In this document: in pieces, positions 46,812-56,170 of the stretch
How the letters are laid out: each line of letters starts with the position of its first letter
Numbering within the stretch: position 1 is the first letter of the stretch
DNA from: Sporosarcina sp. ANT_H38
GTDB lineage: Bacteria > Bacillota > Bacilli > Bacillales_A > Planococcaceae
Length of the DNA stretch: 64,000 nt
Assembly: GCF_008369195.1 (NCBI RefSeq)
Contig: NZ_VOBC01000003.1
Location: forward strand, 372,001-436,000
Reading direction: 5' to 3'
Notes under the pieces: generated by a model
Told to the model about the DNA's origin: nothing
Seen by the model: the letters and a program-made list of their open reading frames with translations, nothing else
Databases searched by the model: none
Position numbers and translations under genes: made by a program

Positions 46812-48068
46812 TTATACAGCTTTCAAATCCGGTTCAGGAACACGCGCAAGTATAGCAAGACCGATGATGAACAGAATAACTAGACTGAACACACCATATG
46901 CAGAACTGCCCGTCATCTGGGCGGTCACCCCTACAAGCAAAGGGCCCATGACCGACGCAAATTTGCCGAAAATGTTATAAAATCCAAAGAACTCATTCGA
47001 TTTTTCTTTCGGAACAAGTCTAGCAAAGTACGAACGGCTTAGCGCTTGAATACCACCTTGTGAAGTAGCAACAAGCATTGCCAACACCCAGAAATCCATA
47101 GTAGTTTTCATGAAAAAAGCATAAATACAAACAATGATATAGACTCCGATTCCTACGTATAACATCTTTTTCCCAGTGAATTTTTGCGCCAATTTCCCGT
47201 AAAGTATTGAAAACGGTGCTGCCACAACTTGCGTTACGAACAAGATGATAAGAAGGTTCGTTGCGCTTATCCCTAAATCCGATCCGTAAGCCGTGGACAT
47301 TGAAATAATTGTTCCAACTCCGTCTATATAAAAGAAATAAGCCATCAAAAACAAAAAAACTGTCCGGTATTTACGGATTTCTTTAAATGTACCGCCAAGA
47401 CGTCTGAAACCGCTGGCCAACAGATTCGATTCACGCTTAATGCCATGAATCTGATGAACATTTTTGACCATTGGAATTGTGAACACGAACCACCAAATCG
47501 CAGTAATGACAAAGGCTATCCTGCTTGCAGTTGATGTTGTGAGTGGAATAATCTCTTTACCAGCCAAAAGAATGATGGCAATACTGATTATGAACGGAAT
47601 CGTGCTCCCTATATACCCCAATCCGAAGCCCCTTGCGGATATCTTATTCATCCGCTCTTCCGGCGTAACATCTACTAAAAACGCATCGTAAAATATATTC
47701 GACCCATGAAAACCAATGGCGGTGATGGTGTAAATGATCAACAACCACAACCAGTTACCGCTTGGTACGAATGCTAATGAAAGCGTCGCGGCTGTCCCCA
47801 TAAGGAAAAAGAATAGAAAGAACTTCTTCTTTAATCCTTCATAATCGGCAATCGTTCCTAAAAGAGGCCCAATCATCGCGAGTATGAATGTCGCAATGGC
47901 AACTGTGTACCCCAAATACGCAGTCGAATTCGACATACTTACGCCCGCATCTGTCGCCACCGCCTTATAATAAAGCGGAAATACCGCCGTTGTAATAATA
48001 ATCGAATACGCAGAGTTCGCCCAATCATAGAAAATCCAACTGTTCTCCTCTTTACTGTACTTCTTCAC
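46812..48068 (-). CDS. MFS transporter, UMF1 family
   Basis: 418 residues with about twelve helices. [21 protein letters not shown] at the N terminus and [21 protein letters not shown] in the first half are UMF1/BtlA (Atg22-like) signatures; [18 protein letters not shown] follows. The family exports small molecules, possibly amino acids or oligosaccharides, and the substrate here is unknown. It is monocistronic. Confidence 0.88.
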   Translation of the reverse strand: MKKYSKEENSWIFYDWANSAYSIIITTAVFPLYYKAVATDAGVSMSNSTAYLGYTVAIATFILAMIGPLLGTIADYEGLKKKFFLFFFLMGTAATLSLAFVPSGNWLWLLIIYTITAIGFHGSNIFYDAFLVDVTPEERMNKISARGFGLGYIGSTIPFIISIAIILLAGKEIIPLTTSTASRIAFVITAIWWFVFTIPMVKNVHQIHGIKRESNLLASGFRRLGGTFKEIRKYRTVFLFLMAYFFYIDGVGTIISMSTAYGSDLGISATNLLIILFVTQVVAAPFSILYGKLAQKFTGKKMLYVGIGVYIIVCIYAFFMKTTMDFWVLAMLVATSQGGIQALSRSYFARLVPKEKSNEFFGFYNIFGKFASVMGPLLVGVTAQMTGSSAYGVFSLVILFIIGLAILARVPEPDLKAV

Positions 48069-48158
48069 TCCTCATTCCCCCTTTATTCCCTAAGTACAGT
48101 GTACAATAACGGAAATCATATAATAAGGAAAAATCAAAATTTAACAATCGTAATAACC

Positions 48159-48317
48159 CTACTGTTTTGCATTAAATACATATATGGACATCGGCTTAAC
48201 TACACGACTCTTTCGTGATTCTTCTAATAAATTTATTTCGGATTGAATAAGCAACTTTAATTTGTCAGGCAAATCAACCATCTGGCTAATCTCTGCTTTA
48301 TAATCAGCTACCGTCAT
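48159..48317 (-). CDS. Small ORF coupled to the methyltransferase
   Basis: 52 codons from ATG 48315-48317 to TAG 48159-48161. The start overlaps the methyltransferase stop as ATGA, the classic coupling arrangement. The peptide is charged and helical (MTVADYKAEISQMVDLPDKL, then IQSEINLLEESRKSR). The composition is coding-like with no repeats. It has no ribosome binding site of its own, so it would depend on coupling. The family is unrecognised; it may be a small partner of the methyltransferase or a remnant. Confidence 0.5.
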   Translation of the reverse strand: MTVADYKAEISQMVDLPDKLKLLIQSEINLLEESRKSRVVKPMSIYVFNAKQ

Positions 48318-48997
48318 GGCGATTTCCCATTCAGCATCTTGTAGTTGTGGGGAATGAATAGTTTGTCATTTTTAATCGTCCAGCCGACGTTTTCGACAGC
48401 ACGTTTAATATCCGCGGGCGTAAACAGTGTACGTACATTCGAAAGACTACTTTCTTTGAAACATTCATACTGGGATTGAATAAGCACAGCCAAAAAGTGT
48501 GAGTATTGCTCAATCATTTGAATTCTAGAATCCCATTCAGCAAAACATAATGTCTTACCCCATTTTTTAACCCTCTTCAAAATCCCCTCTAGTTCCTCAA
48601 ATGATTTTAAGTACCAGGAACAATGCGAGAAAACAATATAGTCAAAACTATTTTCGAGAAAATCTATCTCCGCTGATAAAACATCAACGTTAAACTCCAT
48701 TTTAATTTGTTTTCCTAACTTCGACTGCTGTAAATAACGAGCAGAATCACCTACTGTTATCGGGGCGCCGTAATCTGGAGACGCAATATCTATCCCGTGA
48801 ATAAATCCTTCTTCTCCGACGCTATACGCTAACACAGCCGTTGTATCCCCTTGTCCACAACCGATTTCTAAAACACTACTTCCTTCTTCGATTCCCCAAA
48901 ACTCAACAAGCTTAAGACGGTGCTCCGTTTGTATTCTTTGGATATCATCATTAGACGCCATACATTTTAAAATGGTTGTAATCTCGTTTTCTTTCAT
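48314..48997 (-). CDS. Class I SAM-dependent methyltransferase
   Basis: 227 residues from ATG 48995-48997 (GAGG eight bases upstream). The SAM pocket is VLEIGCGQGDTTAVLAYSVG near residue 36, with the acidic ribose-binding residue in IHGIDIASPDYG. FDYIVFSHCSWYLKS is motif IV-like. The C terminus has LFTPADIKRAVENVGW. The substrate is unknown. The small ORF at 48159-48317 is coupled to its stop. Confidence 0.85.
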   Translation of the reverse strand: MKENEITTILKCMASNDDIQRIQTEHRLKLVEFWGIEEGSSVLEIGCGQGDTTAVLAYSVGEEGFIHGIDIASPDYGAPITVGDSARYLQQSKLGKQIKMEFNVDVLSAEIDFLENSFDYIVFSHCSWYLKSFEELEGILKRVKKWGKTLCFAEWDSRIQMIEQYSHFLAVLIQSQYECFKESSLSNVRTLFTPADIKRAVENVGWTIKNDKLFIPHNYKMLNGKSP

Positions 48998-49249
48998 ACA
49001 CGACACCTCATTTTTATGTTAAAATATGGTGCACAATCTCAACCAAAATCACTTTCTAATACTTCTTTTCTCCAAAGTTTCCTATTTCCCCTTTTTATAC
49101 AAGCATCAAGTACACAATGACGCTACACAGTTATTTATTTTAGTATGCAATTCCAACGACTCTTCTTGGTCACCCCATTTCAAATTTACTTGTATAACTT
49201 CAAATTCCCTTCTAAATGATAGAATCGCCATAGGACAGTTTTCTCGGAT

Positions 49250-50203
49250 ATGAATGATTTGCTATTTTATAAAGCGAAAAGGCGGGCGATTGATATCCAA
49301 CAGTTAATTTTACTGCAACAAGTAATTGATTATGTGGAGGATCATATTAAAGAAGACATTAAACCTGAGAAATTAGCTAAACTGGTTGGATATTCTCCTT
49401 ATCACTTTTATAGGATTTTTGATAACCATATTGGTTACACAATTATGGACTATGTCTTAAAAAGAAAACTGCAGTACGCGTTATATGAATTAGTAAAAGG
49501 TAAAAAAATAATTCAGATCGCATTAGACTATGGATTTGAGACTCATTCTGGCTTTACAAAAGCTTTCAAAAAATGTTTTGGCAGTCCGCCAAGCTTATAT
49601 AGACTTCATTGTCCTCTATCATTGCCTCAAAAAATTGATTTATTGAGCCTCAGCAAGAAAAACGTCGGCGGCATTATTATGCAACCTAAAATTGTTCAGA
49701 AACCAGCTTTTACTATTGCCGGTAAAACTTTTGAGAGTGTTATCGATAATGTCTTTTACACAAGAGATGCGCCTGCCTTTTGGGACCAAAGAATTTCCTC
49801 CGACGAATCAATCGAAAGCACACTTTACGAAGCATTATCTCCCAAAAAACATGGAGAATATTGCATCAATCTTAGTAGTGCAGCATTAGAAGACAGATTT
49901 ACTTACCTATTCGCGGTAAATTACGATCAAGATGTTCAGCTACCTGCTGGACTGATAAAGCTGCAAATTACAGATGCTACCTATGCAGTTTTTAGGACTC
50001 CACTTGTTGAAGTCGAACAGTTCGTCTCCTCCATTAAGGGAACTTGGCTCTATATTTTAGAAGATTGGCTACCTCAATCGCTATATGAAGTCGATGAAGC
50101 AGGCTATGATTTTGAGTATTACGATGAACACTGTCATGACTGGGATTACGAAAAAATATATATGGAAATTTATCTGCCGATTAAAGAAAGAAATAGAGAG
50201 TGA
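49250..50203 (+). CDS. AraC-family regulator with GyrI-like effector domain
   Basis: 317 residues. Two helix-turn-helix motifs occupy about 20-120 (KLAKLVGYSPYHFYRIFDNH and IALDYGFETHSGFTKAFKKC). A C-terminal GyrI-like/Bac_rhamnosid-type effector domain (about 140-310) contains YCINLSSAALEDRFTYLFAV and EDWLPQSLYEVDEAGYDFEYY. The architecture is that of drug- or small-molecule-responsive activators. The ATG at 49250 lacks a good ribosome binding site, so the true start is uncertain. It converges on an MFS gene. Confidence 0.82.
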   Translation: MNDLLFYKAKRRAIDIQQLILLQQVIDYVEDHIKEDIKPEKLAKLVGYSPYHFYRIFDNHIGYTIMDYVLKRKLQYALYELVKGKKIIQIALDYGFETHSGFTKAFKKCFGSPPSLYRLHCPLSLPQKIDLLSLSKKNVGGIIMQPKIVQKPAFTIAGKTFESVIDNVFYTRDAPAFWDQRISSDESIESTLYEALSPKKHGEYCINLSSAALEDRFTYLFAVNYDQDVQLPAGLIKLQITDATYAVFRTPLVEVEQFVSSIKGTWLYILEDWLPQSLYEVDEAGYDFEYYDEHCHDWDYEKIYMEIYLPIKERNRE

Positions 50204-50218
50204 TCGTTTCACTCTCTA
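50194..50218. terminator. Hairpin sharing both stop codons
   Basis: TAGAGAGTGA (50194-50203) pairs with TCACTCTCTA (50209-50218). The paired TGA and TCA are the stop codons of the rightward AraC gene and leftward MFS gene, so one ten-bp stem closes both. Confidence 0.75.
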
Positions 50219-51441
50219 GATTTATTTAAGACAACTTTATATAAAAGTAATACGGGAGTTAACAAAATTGCACTAACAATTAGTGCGATTTTTATCGTAA
50301 AACCCGTCGCTATAACTCCAATAACCGGTCCACCTCCAATTTGACCAATGGCGTCCACTTGTCCCTTCACCGAAAAGAAAGTTGCACGTATAGAGGAATC
50401 GGGAATGATTTTATTAAGCCAAATATCCTCCAATGGATACATGACTTGCCTTGTCACTTGGATAATCACATAAAATATAAGCAAGCTGATCACATACCTT
50501 GAAAACGCAAAGCCAATTAAAGAAATAACAACGAGTAAGCTGGCCACAAAAAGTACAACATAGATTTGCCTTAGGTTTTGATGAATAGAACTTCTATTCA
50601 TCAAATGGAGTGCAGCAAATGAAACAAGCACAACAATAAACTGAATCCCCCCCATTAGCACAACTAACTTCTCATCCGTTAACGCGGAAATGTTGGAGAC
50701 CTCCAAAAAATGAGCTATCCATAACCGGTCAAAGCCTTCACTATAAAACCCGACAAATAAAGCGATAAGAAATAGCATCCTCATGATAAAGCTCGCTTTA
50801 GAATAGGAAATAATGTTACCTATATTCTCCTTCATACTCCCCAGAGTAGATATTCTTTCTTCTATATCTAACGCTTTAAAGTTTTCCTCTTTCATGAAAA
50901 TCATTAAATAGACAGCTAATCCAATCATGCACAGCCCGCTGATAATGATTGGCAGGTTAATCATGAAATAGCCCATTAAAATACTGAACGGAATAGCTAT
51001 AATTTGTCCAAGATTACCAGCCTTGGCCCCTTTTATAAACACTAGTGAAGCACGTTCCTCACCTATTTCATCCGCAATCCACGCTTGCTGAGAGCCGCTA
51101 GTAAAAGTATAACCAATCCCCCATGCGATTTGAGCCACCAACACCGTTACAAAATAGGGAAATACCCCTTCAATTAAAAAACCGATTCCTATTAAAACAT
51201 ACCCAATTATTATAGATAACTTCCGACTTTTTAAATCTGAAACAACTCCAGTTGGAATCTCAAAAAGAAAAACCGATAGCTCCAAAACAGCCCCGATTAA
51301 CACGAGTTGAAGCGGATCAAGCTTTACAGTTTGCACATGATACAACAAGTTTACAGTAAAATTAAATGTGAAAAATAATTGCGATAAGAAACATATATAA
51401 ATGTAAACCCGATATGGATCGGTTGTTGTTATTCTATTCAT
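50209..51441 (-). CDS. MFS transporter
   Basis: 410 residues and about twelve helices. ELSVFLFEIPTGVVSDLKSRKLSI-like sequence near residue 50 carries the MFS loop 2-3 motif (PTGVVSDLKSRK), with IAWGIGYTFTSGSQQAWIAD following; this matches drug-efflux-type DHA carriers of Firmicutes. The second half has YPLEDIWLNKIIPDSSIRAT. The substrate is unknown. The neighbouring AraC/GyrI-type gene may be its regulator. Confidence 0.85.
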   Translation of the reverse strand: MNRITTTDPYRVYIYICFLSQLFFTFNFTVNLLYHVQTVKLDPLQLVLIGAVLELSVFLFEIPTGVVSDLKSRKLSIIIGYVLIGIGFLIEGVFPYFVTVLVAQIAWGIGYTFTSGSQQAWIADEIGEERASLVFIKGAKAGNLGQIIAIPFSILMGYFMINLPIIISGLCMIGLAVYLMIFMKEENFKALDIEERISTLGSMKENIGNIISYSKASFIMRMLFLIALFVGFYSEGFDRLWIAHFLEVSNISALTDEKLVVLMGGIQFIVVLVSFAALHLMNRSSIHQNLRQIYVVLFVASLLVVISLIGFAFSRYVISLLIFYVIIQVTRQVMYPLEDIWLNKIIPDSSIRATFFSVKGQVDAIGQIGGGPVIGVIATGFTIKIALIVSAILLTPVLLLYKVVLNKSRE

Positions 51442-51476
51442 TTTCTATCCCCCTCATCTTGATTATAGTAAGGGGG

Positions 51477-51688
51477 TTAGAAGTTTTCTTGTCCAAATTT
51501 GCGGTAATGAGCCATTGAGGTGATTTGACACAGATCAAAAAGGGAAATCCTCATCGCTGTTTTAACCTGCTCTAGCTCCATATCAGCTTCGTCCCATGTG
51601 ATTCCATACGGCGTTCCACCAGATGTATAACCGGTGAAAAAGCAAATTGTTCATCTGAAAATGACTCTTCAATGTTTTTATTGGGTTC
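51477..51688 (-). pseudogene. C-terminal gene fragment with a one-base frameshift
   Basis: One frame is open from 51688 and reads NKNIEESFSDEQFAF. After a T5 tract (plus-strand A5, 51637-51641) the coding sense continues in another frame as FTGYTSGGTPYGITWDE and ends at TAA 51477-51479. One extra T would restore a single frame. There is no start or ribosome binding site, and the upstream frame has a stop, so this is a gene tail. The family is not recognised. 51442-51476 and 51689-51803 hold no other gene. Confidence 0.65.
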
Positions 51689-51803
51689 TTACTGTTTTAG
51701 TTTTTTTAGCAATTCCATAACCTCAAAAAACGTGTTCTATCTAGACAAATTACACCTTCAGTTACTCCTTCTAACTTTAAATACTTTAACGAATTCAAAA
51801 AAA

Positions 51804-51838
51804 AAAGCGTGGCAGTCATAATAGACTTTCCACGCTTT
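51804..51838 (-). terminator. Terminator after the small helical protein gene
   Basis: AAAGCGTGG (51804-51812) pairs with CCACGCTTT (51830-51838), with an inner AGTC/GACT stem; a run of T follows on the minus strand. Confidence 0.85.
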
Positions 51839-51846
51839 CATACTAT

Positions 51847-52023
51847 TTAAAGTTCCTGATAATTTCTTTGATGGTTTCCACCATCTTTTACATCAGCATG
51901 ATACAACGCTTTGTACGCGAAGCTTTTCTCTAGGTCAAGCTCTGCCATTATCTGTTTTAGACGTTTTGACAGCTCCGGGTCATTCTTCACAAGCTTCTCC
52001 ATTTTCGTTCTTGAGTATTTCAT
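51847..52023 (-). CDS. Small basic protein, unknown
   Basis: 58 residues from ATG 52021-52023, chosen because GAGGGAGGA lies eight bases before it; the frame further upstream lacks a signal. It is highly charged and helical (KYSRTKMEKLVKNDPEL, SKRLKQIMAELDLEKSFAYK). It is divergent from the ribosome-protection GTPase gene across about 120 bp and has its own strong terminator, so it is likely expressed. I do not recognise the family. Confidence 0.65.
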   Translation of the reverse strand: MKYSRTKMEKLVKNDPELSKRLKQIMAELDLEKSFAYKALYHADVKDGGNHQRNYQEL

Positions 52024-52143
52024 AATCTGATTCCTCCCTCGCACTAAATTTGTCTTTTCAGTATAACACCTATTTAAGGTCATTCGCCCAATTCAGATTT
52101 GCTATACTAAAGGTATTAGCAAGAAATGGACAGGAGCGACACC

Positions 52144-54084
52144 ATGTATAAAACAATTGGCATACTTGCACACGTAGATGCAGGAAAAACAACTTTTTCT
52201 GAACAACTACTTTATCACACAAAAAGCATTAAACAAAGAGGACGCGTGGACCATAAAGACGCCTTCCTCGATAGCCATACAATTGAGAAAGAAAGAGGTA
52301 TTACGATTTTTGCAGATCAGGCATCTATTTCCTATAACGGATCCATCTACTACATTATCGATACACCTGGACACGTCGACTTTTCTCCTGAAATGGAACG
52401 CGCCATTCAAGTAATGGATTATGCCATTATTATCATTAGCGCAAGTGACGGCGTGGAAGGCCATACAGAAACTGTTTGGCAGCTGCTCCGCAAACATCAA
52501 GTGCCTACATTCTTTTTCATCAATAAAACGGATCGTGAAGGAACGAATATCGAAAACGTCATCCGTGAAATTCGTACAAATCTATCAGAAGACGTCTGTG
52601 ATCTTACCTTCTCCTTCAATGAAGGAATTATGCAAGAGGAACTCATTGAATTTATCGCAGAGCGTGATGAAACACTGCTTGAAACCTATATGGAATCAGG
52701 GTACGACAAGGATCTATGGCTTGCAACATTAAAGAGAATGATTAGCGACAATAAAATCTTCGTCCTTTCCAGTGGTTCTGCACTCAAGGACATTGGCGTC
52801 ATGACTTTTTTCGAGAAGCTCGATGTATTAACATCAACTTCTTACACGGATGACAGTAATTTCGCTGCACAGGTCTATAAAATCCGCCATGATGACAGTG
52901 GTAATAGGGTCACTTTCCTTAAATCATTAAGCGGCACACTTAGTGTCAGAGGCGAAGTAAACTATGGAGATTACACGGAGAAAGTGACCCAGATACGCGT
53001 CTATAACGGTAATAAGTTCAAAGCAATCGACCATGTCCATGCTGGTGAACTGTTTGCAGTTACTGGATTGACGCAAGCATCCATTGGTGACGGTATTGGA
53101 ACACTGAAAGAAAAAGCCACCTTTGATATGATTCCTACCCTAAAGTCAAAAGTGATTTTCGACACTTCTATCCACGTCAAAGAAGTACTTAGATGCTTTA
53201 ACCTGTTGGATGCGGAGGATCCTTCTTTACGCGTCTTCTGGGATGAACATTTTCAAGAAATCCATGTTCATGTTATGGGTGTCATCCAACTCGAAGTACT
53301 CCAACAAATTGTTAACGAGCGTTTTTCGATTCAAGTCTCTTTCGGCGAGCCTAAAATCCTTTATAAGGAGACCATTGAAACAACCACAACGGGTTATGGT
53401 CATTTTGAGCCTTTAAGACATTACGCGGAGGTCCACCTTTTAATTGAACCAGCTGAAAGAAATAGTGGCATACAGTTCAACAACGTCTGCCATGCAAACG
53501 ACTTACTTATTGGACACCAAAACTTAGTACGCAGCCATTTATTCGAACGAGAGCATCATGGGATATTAACCGGCTCAGCCCTTACAGATGTCAAAGTAAC
53601 TTTACTGACAGGACGAAGCCATAACGAGTACACGTCTGGCGGCGACTTTAGAGAAGCCACTTTCCGGGCATTGCGACAAGGTCTAGAACAAGTCCCCAAT
53701 ACGTTGCTCGAACCCTACTACGATTTCAAAATAAAAATCGATTTGGATAATATGGGACGAGTGCTGTCAGATATTCAACAATCATATGGCAGCTTTGAAG
53801 CTCCAGAAACGATTGGCGAAAAAGTAATTGTAAAAGGCCGCGTTCCAGTTGCTACCTTTATGAATTATAGCACCGTCTTTGCTTCATTCACCCACGGCAA
53901 AGGGACGCTTAGCCTGTTATTTGGGGGCTATGACCGCTGTCATAACCAGGAACAAGTTATTGAAGAAATCGGTTACAACAAAGAAGCAGACCCAGAATAT
54001 TCGTCTACTTCCATTTTCTTGACTAAAGGAAAAGGCTATTCAGTCCCATGGGACGAAGCGGAGAAGGCAATGCATTGTTTATAA
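52144..54084 (+). CDS. TetM/TetO-like ribosome-protection GTPase, divergent
   Basis: 646 residues from ATG 52144 (ACAGGAG upstream). The translational GTPase motifs are GILAHVDAGKTTFSEQLLY (G1), RGITI (G2), IDTPGHVDFSPEM (G3), INKTDREG (G4). EF-G-like domains II-V follow, with FREATFRALRQGLEQVPNT and LLEPYYDFKI in domain IV/V. Length and layout match Tet ribosome-protection proteins, not full EF-G (about 690). The sequence is clearly diverged from TetM, including at the C terminus (FLTKGKGYSVPWDEAEKAM), and no tet leader peptide is seen. Tetracycline resistance is possible but not shown. Confidence 0.8.
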   Translation: MYKTIGILAHVDAGKTTFSEQLLYHTKSIKQRGRVDHKDAFLDSHTIEKERGITIFADQASISYNGSIYYIIDTPGHVDFSPEMERAIQVMDYAIIIISASDGVEGHTETVWQLLRKHQVPTFFFINKTDREGTNIENVIREIRTNLSEDVCDLTFSFNEGIMQEELIEFIAERDETLLETYMESGYDKDLWLATLKRMISDNKIFVLSSGSALKDIGVMTFFEKLDVLTSTSYTDDSNFAAQVYKIRHDDSGNRVTFLKSLSGTLSVRGEVNYGDYTEKVTQIRVYNGNKFKAIDHVHAGELFAVTGLTQASIGDGIGTLKEKATFDMIPTLKSKVIFDTSIHVKEVLRCFNLLDAEDPSLRVFWDEHFQEIHVHVMGVIQLEVLQQIVNERFSIQVSFGEPKILYKETIETTTTGYGHFEPLRHYAEVHLLIEPAERNSGIQFNNVCHANDLLIGHQNLVRSHLFEREHHGILTGSALTDVKVTLLTGRSHNEYTSGGDFREATFRALRQGLEQVPNTLLEPYYDFKIKIDLDNMGRVLSDIQQSYGSFEAPETIGEKVIVKGRVPVATFMNYSTVFASFTHGKGTLSLLFGGYDRCHNQEQVIEEIGYNKEADPEYSSTSIFLTKGKGYSVPWDEAEKAMHCL

Positions 54085-54320
54085 AGGAAAACCCATTGTT
54101 ATTTAATTGTGCAGCACAAACCTCATAGATAGTAGACTATTTAAAACAAAAGGCGATTGACTTTAATTTCAAACAAATATACGATTACCACTATTACTAA
54201 TCTAATGAAAATTCTCTTGTTGAAGAGCGATTGAGGGACTGACCACTTAGGATTAATTCACAGATTCAAGTGTTTTTTCTTAAAAGAAAACCAAATTCCT
54301 TATGAAGGGTATGGATCAAC
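54085..54320. other. Intergenic region upstream of the lactate-oxidase-like gene
   Basis: 236 bp, AT-rich. No gene, terminator or clear promoter was identified. Confidence 0.4.
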
Positions 54321-55478
54321 TTGACAACAACTAGAAACGTCGACTTACTATTAAAAAATATCACCCCTACCGAATCATTTCCAATTTCATTCTCAGAATT
54401 GGAAGCAGCAGCTAAAGAAAATATGTCCCCTGGAGCATTTGGCTATATCCAATCTGGGGCAGGTAGCGAAGAAACACTGCGTAAAAATGTCTCTTCCTTT
54501 TCAAAGTTTTCTATTGTTCCTCGATTTCTAAATGACGTTTCTACTCTAGATACATCTGTAAAACTATTCGGTCGTACATATCCGTATCCATTGCTAATCG
54601 CACCTGTTGGTATGCAAAAAATCGCGCATGAAGACGGGGAAATTGCTACCGCAAAAGCAGCTGCGGTATATGGAATCCCTTTCATTCAAAGCACGGTATC
54701 TGGTTATTCAATAGAAGAGGTGGCAGAGGCTACTAGCGACAGTCCAAAATGGTTTCAGCTTTATTGGTCAAGTACTAACGCAGAAATCGGCTACAGCATG
54801 GTTAAAAGAGCCGAGGAAGCGGGTTTTGAGGCTATTGTATTAACAGTTGACACAGTAATGATGGGGTGGCGTGAAGAGGACGTGCGTAATCAATACTCCC
54901 CTTTGAAGCAAGGCTTTGGCAAAGCGAACTATGAAACAGATCCGGTATTTTTAACCTCTATTCCAACTAACGATTTTGACTCCATCATTCAAGGGATGTT
55001 GGATAACATTTACCACCCTACACTCAGTTGGGCACAAGTGGCGGAATTAAAGAAGAGAACTTCCTTGCCTATCCTCTTGAAAGGTATCTTACATCCGGAA
55101 GACGCCAAGCTGGCTATTGAAAACAACATAGATGGCATCATCGTTTCAAATCACGGTGGGCGTCAACTTGACGGAGTAATTGCAAGTATTGATGCCCTTC
55201 CGGCAATCGTAGAGGCCGTGAAAGGGAAAATCCCTGTACTTTTCGACAGCGGAATTCGTCGAGGCACCGATATTGTAAAAGCAGTTGCACTAGGGGCAGA
55301 TGCAGTACTACTTGGCAGACCTTTCGTGTACGGATTAGCAGTAGACGGACAAAAAGGCGTTGAAAAAGTATTGGAGAATTTCCTTCAAGAAATGAAAGTT
55401 TCCATTTCATTATCGGGTGTTACCAACTTAAAAGATCTTCGCAACTTAATAACTAGGAACTCTCCTACGCGTTTTTAA
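54321..55478 (+). CDS. FMN-dependent alpha-hydroxy-acid oxidase (lactate-oxidase-like)
   Basis: 385 residues. The barrel carries ISFSELEAAAKENMSPGAFGYIQSG-type N terminus (PGAFGYIQSGAGSEET), LIAPVGMQKIAHEDGE, FQLYWSSTN, LTVDT, the lysine in LLKGILHPEDA, the catalytic histidine-arginine in VSNHGGRQLDG, and the FMN-phosphate loop FDSGIRRGTDIVKAVALGA. It oxidises L-lactate or a related 2-hydroxyacid, giving pyruvate and hydrogen peroxide. The start is TTG 54321 with GAAGGG upstream. The substrate is inferred from overall resemblance to lactate oxidases. Confidence 0.85.
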   Translation: MTTTRNVDLLLKNITPTESFPISFSELEAAAKENMSPGAFGYIQSGAGSEETLRKNVSSFSKFSIVPRFLNDVSTLDTSVKLFGRTYPYPLLIAPVGMQKIAHEDGEIATAKAAAVYGIPFIQSTVSGYSIEEVAEATSDSPKWFQLYWSSTNAEIGYSMVKRAEEAGFEAIVLTVDTVMMGWREEDVRNQYSPLKQGFGKANYETDPVFLTSIPTNDFDSIIQGMLDNIYHPTLSWAQVAELKKRTSLPILLKGILHPEDAKLAIENNIDGIIVSNHGGRQLDGVIASIDALPAIVEAVKGKIPVLFDSGIRRGTDIVKAVALGADAVLLGRPFVYGLAVDGQKGVEKVLENFLQEMKVSISLSGVTNLKDLRNLITRNSPTRF

Positions 55479-55515
55479 AAAAACAAACTGCTTTCTGACG
55501 CGCTATTTATAACAA

Positions 55516-55553
55516 AAAGTAAGCCACATTCCGTCTGGAATGTGGCTTACTTT
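55516..55553. terminator. Bidirectional terminator
   Basis: A 17-bp perfect stem (55516-55532 with 55537-55553) lies between the convergent oxidase and methyltransferase genes. Confidence 0.88.
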
Positions 55554-55561
55554 CTGTCTCA

Positions 55562-56170
55562 TTAGTCTCCAAGACGGAACACCAAAAAAAGTTCGTTTGG
55601 ATCTTTTTCATGCATGCTTGACACCTTAACTCCATTTATAAGTTCAAAAGGAGTACTTGTTTCGAGGAACTCGATATAATCACTCGTCGGATAATAAAGG
55701 ATAATCTCTACAGACCGCTTGTGTTGTTCGACTGACCGTAAAATATTATCAATGACCGTCATGAAAATCTGAATTGAAAATGGATTGAAGAAATAAAAAC
55801 GGTTATCCTCCGCCTCAACTATGTATTCCTCCGCCAGACAGCGTTCAAAACGAATGAACGCATTTGACCGTCTTAACTTTTGGATATAACTTGCATGGTT
55901 TTCAAGTGCCTCCTGATACAATTGCCCACTCATTTCAATCCCTGTAACCGACACACCACATCGATTATGAATATAAAACGGAAGCCTGCCTTTGCCACAT
56001 CCAAAATCCACTAATTTATCGGTATTCTTTAATTCATATACCTCAAAAAATTCATCTAGTGCTTTATAGGGCGTTGCTTCGTATCGATTATAATGAGAGG
56101 ACTGATGCAGCCATTCCCGCATTCCAACGGTTTTAATGCGCAGCAATCGATCGCATTCTTTATCATACAT
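55562..56170 (-). CDS. Class I SAM-dependent methyltransferase
   Basis: 202 residues from ATG 56168-56170, seven bases after GGGAGG. The SAM pocket is KLVDFGCGKGRLPFYIHN near residue 60, with the acidic residue in VTGIEMSGQLYQEA. FYFFNPFSIQIFMTVIDNI resembles the NPF loop of histone-methylase-like or N6-type enzymes. The substrate is unknown. It is monocistronic. Confidence 0.8.
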   Translation of the reverse strand: MYDKECDRLLRIKTVGMREWLHQSSHYNRYEATPYKALDEFFEVYELKNTDKLVDFGCGKGRLPFYIHNRCGVSVTGIEMSGQLYQEALENHASYIQKLRRSNAFIRFERCLAEEYIVEAEDNRFYFFNPFSIQIFMTVIDNILRSVEQHKRSVEIILYYPTSDYIEFLETSTPFELINGVKVSSMHEKDPNELFLVFRLGD

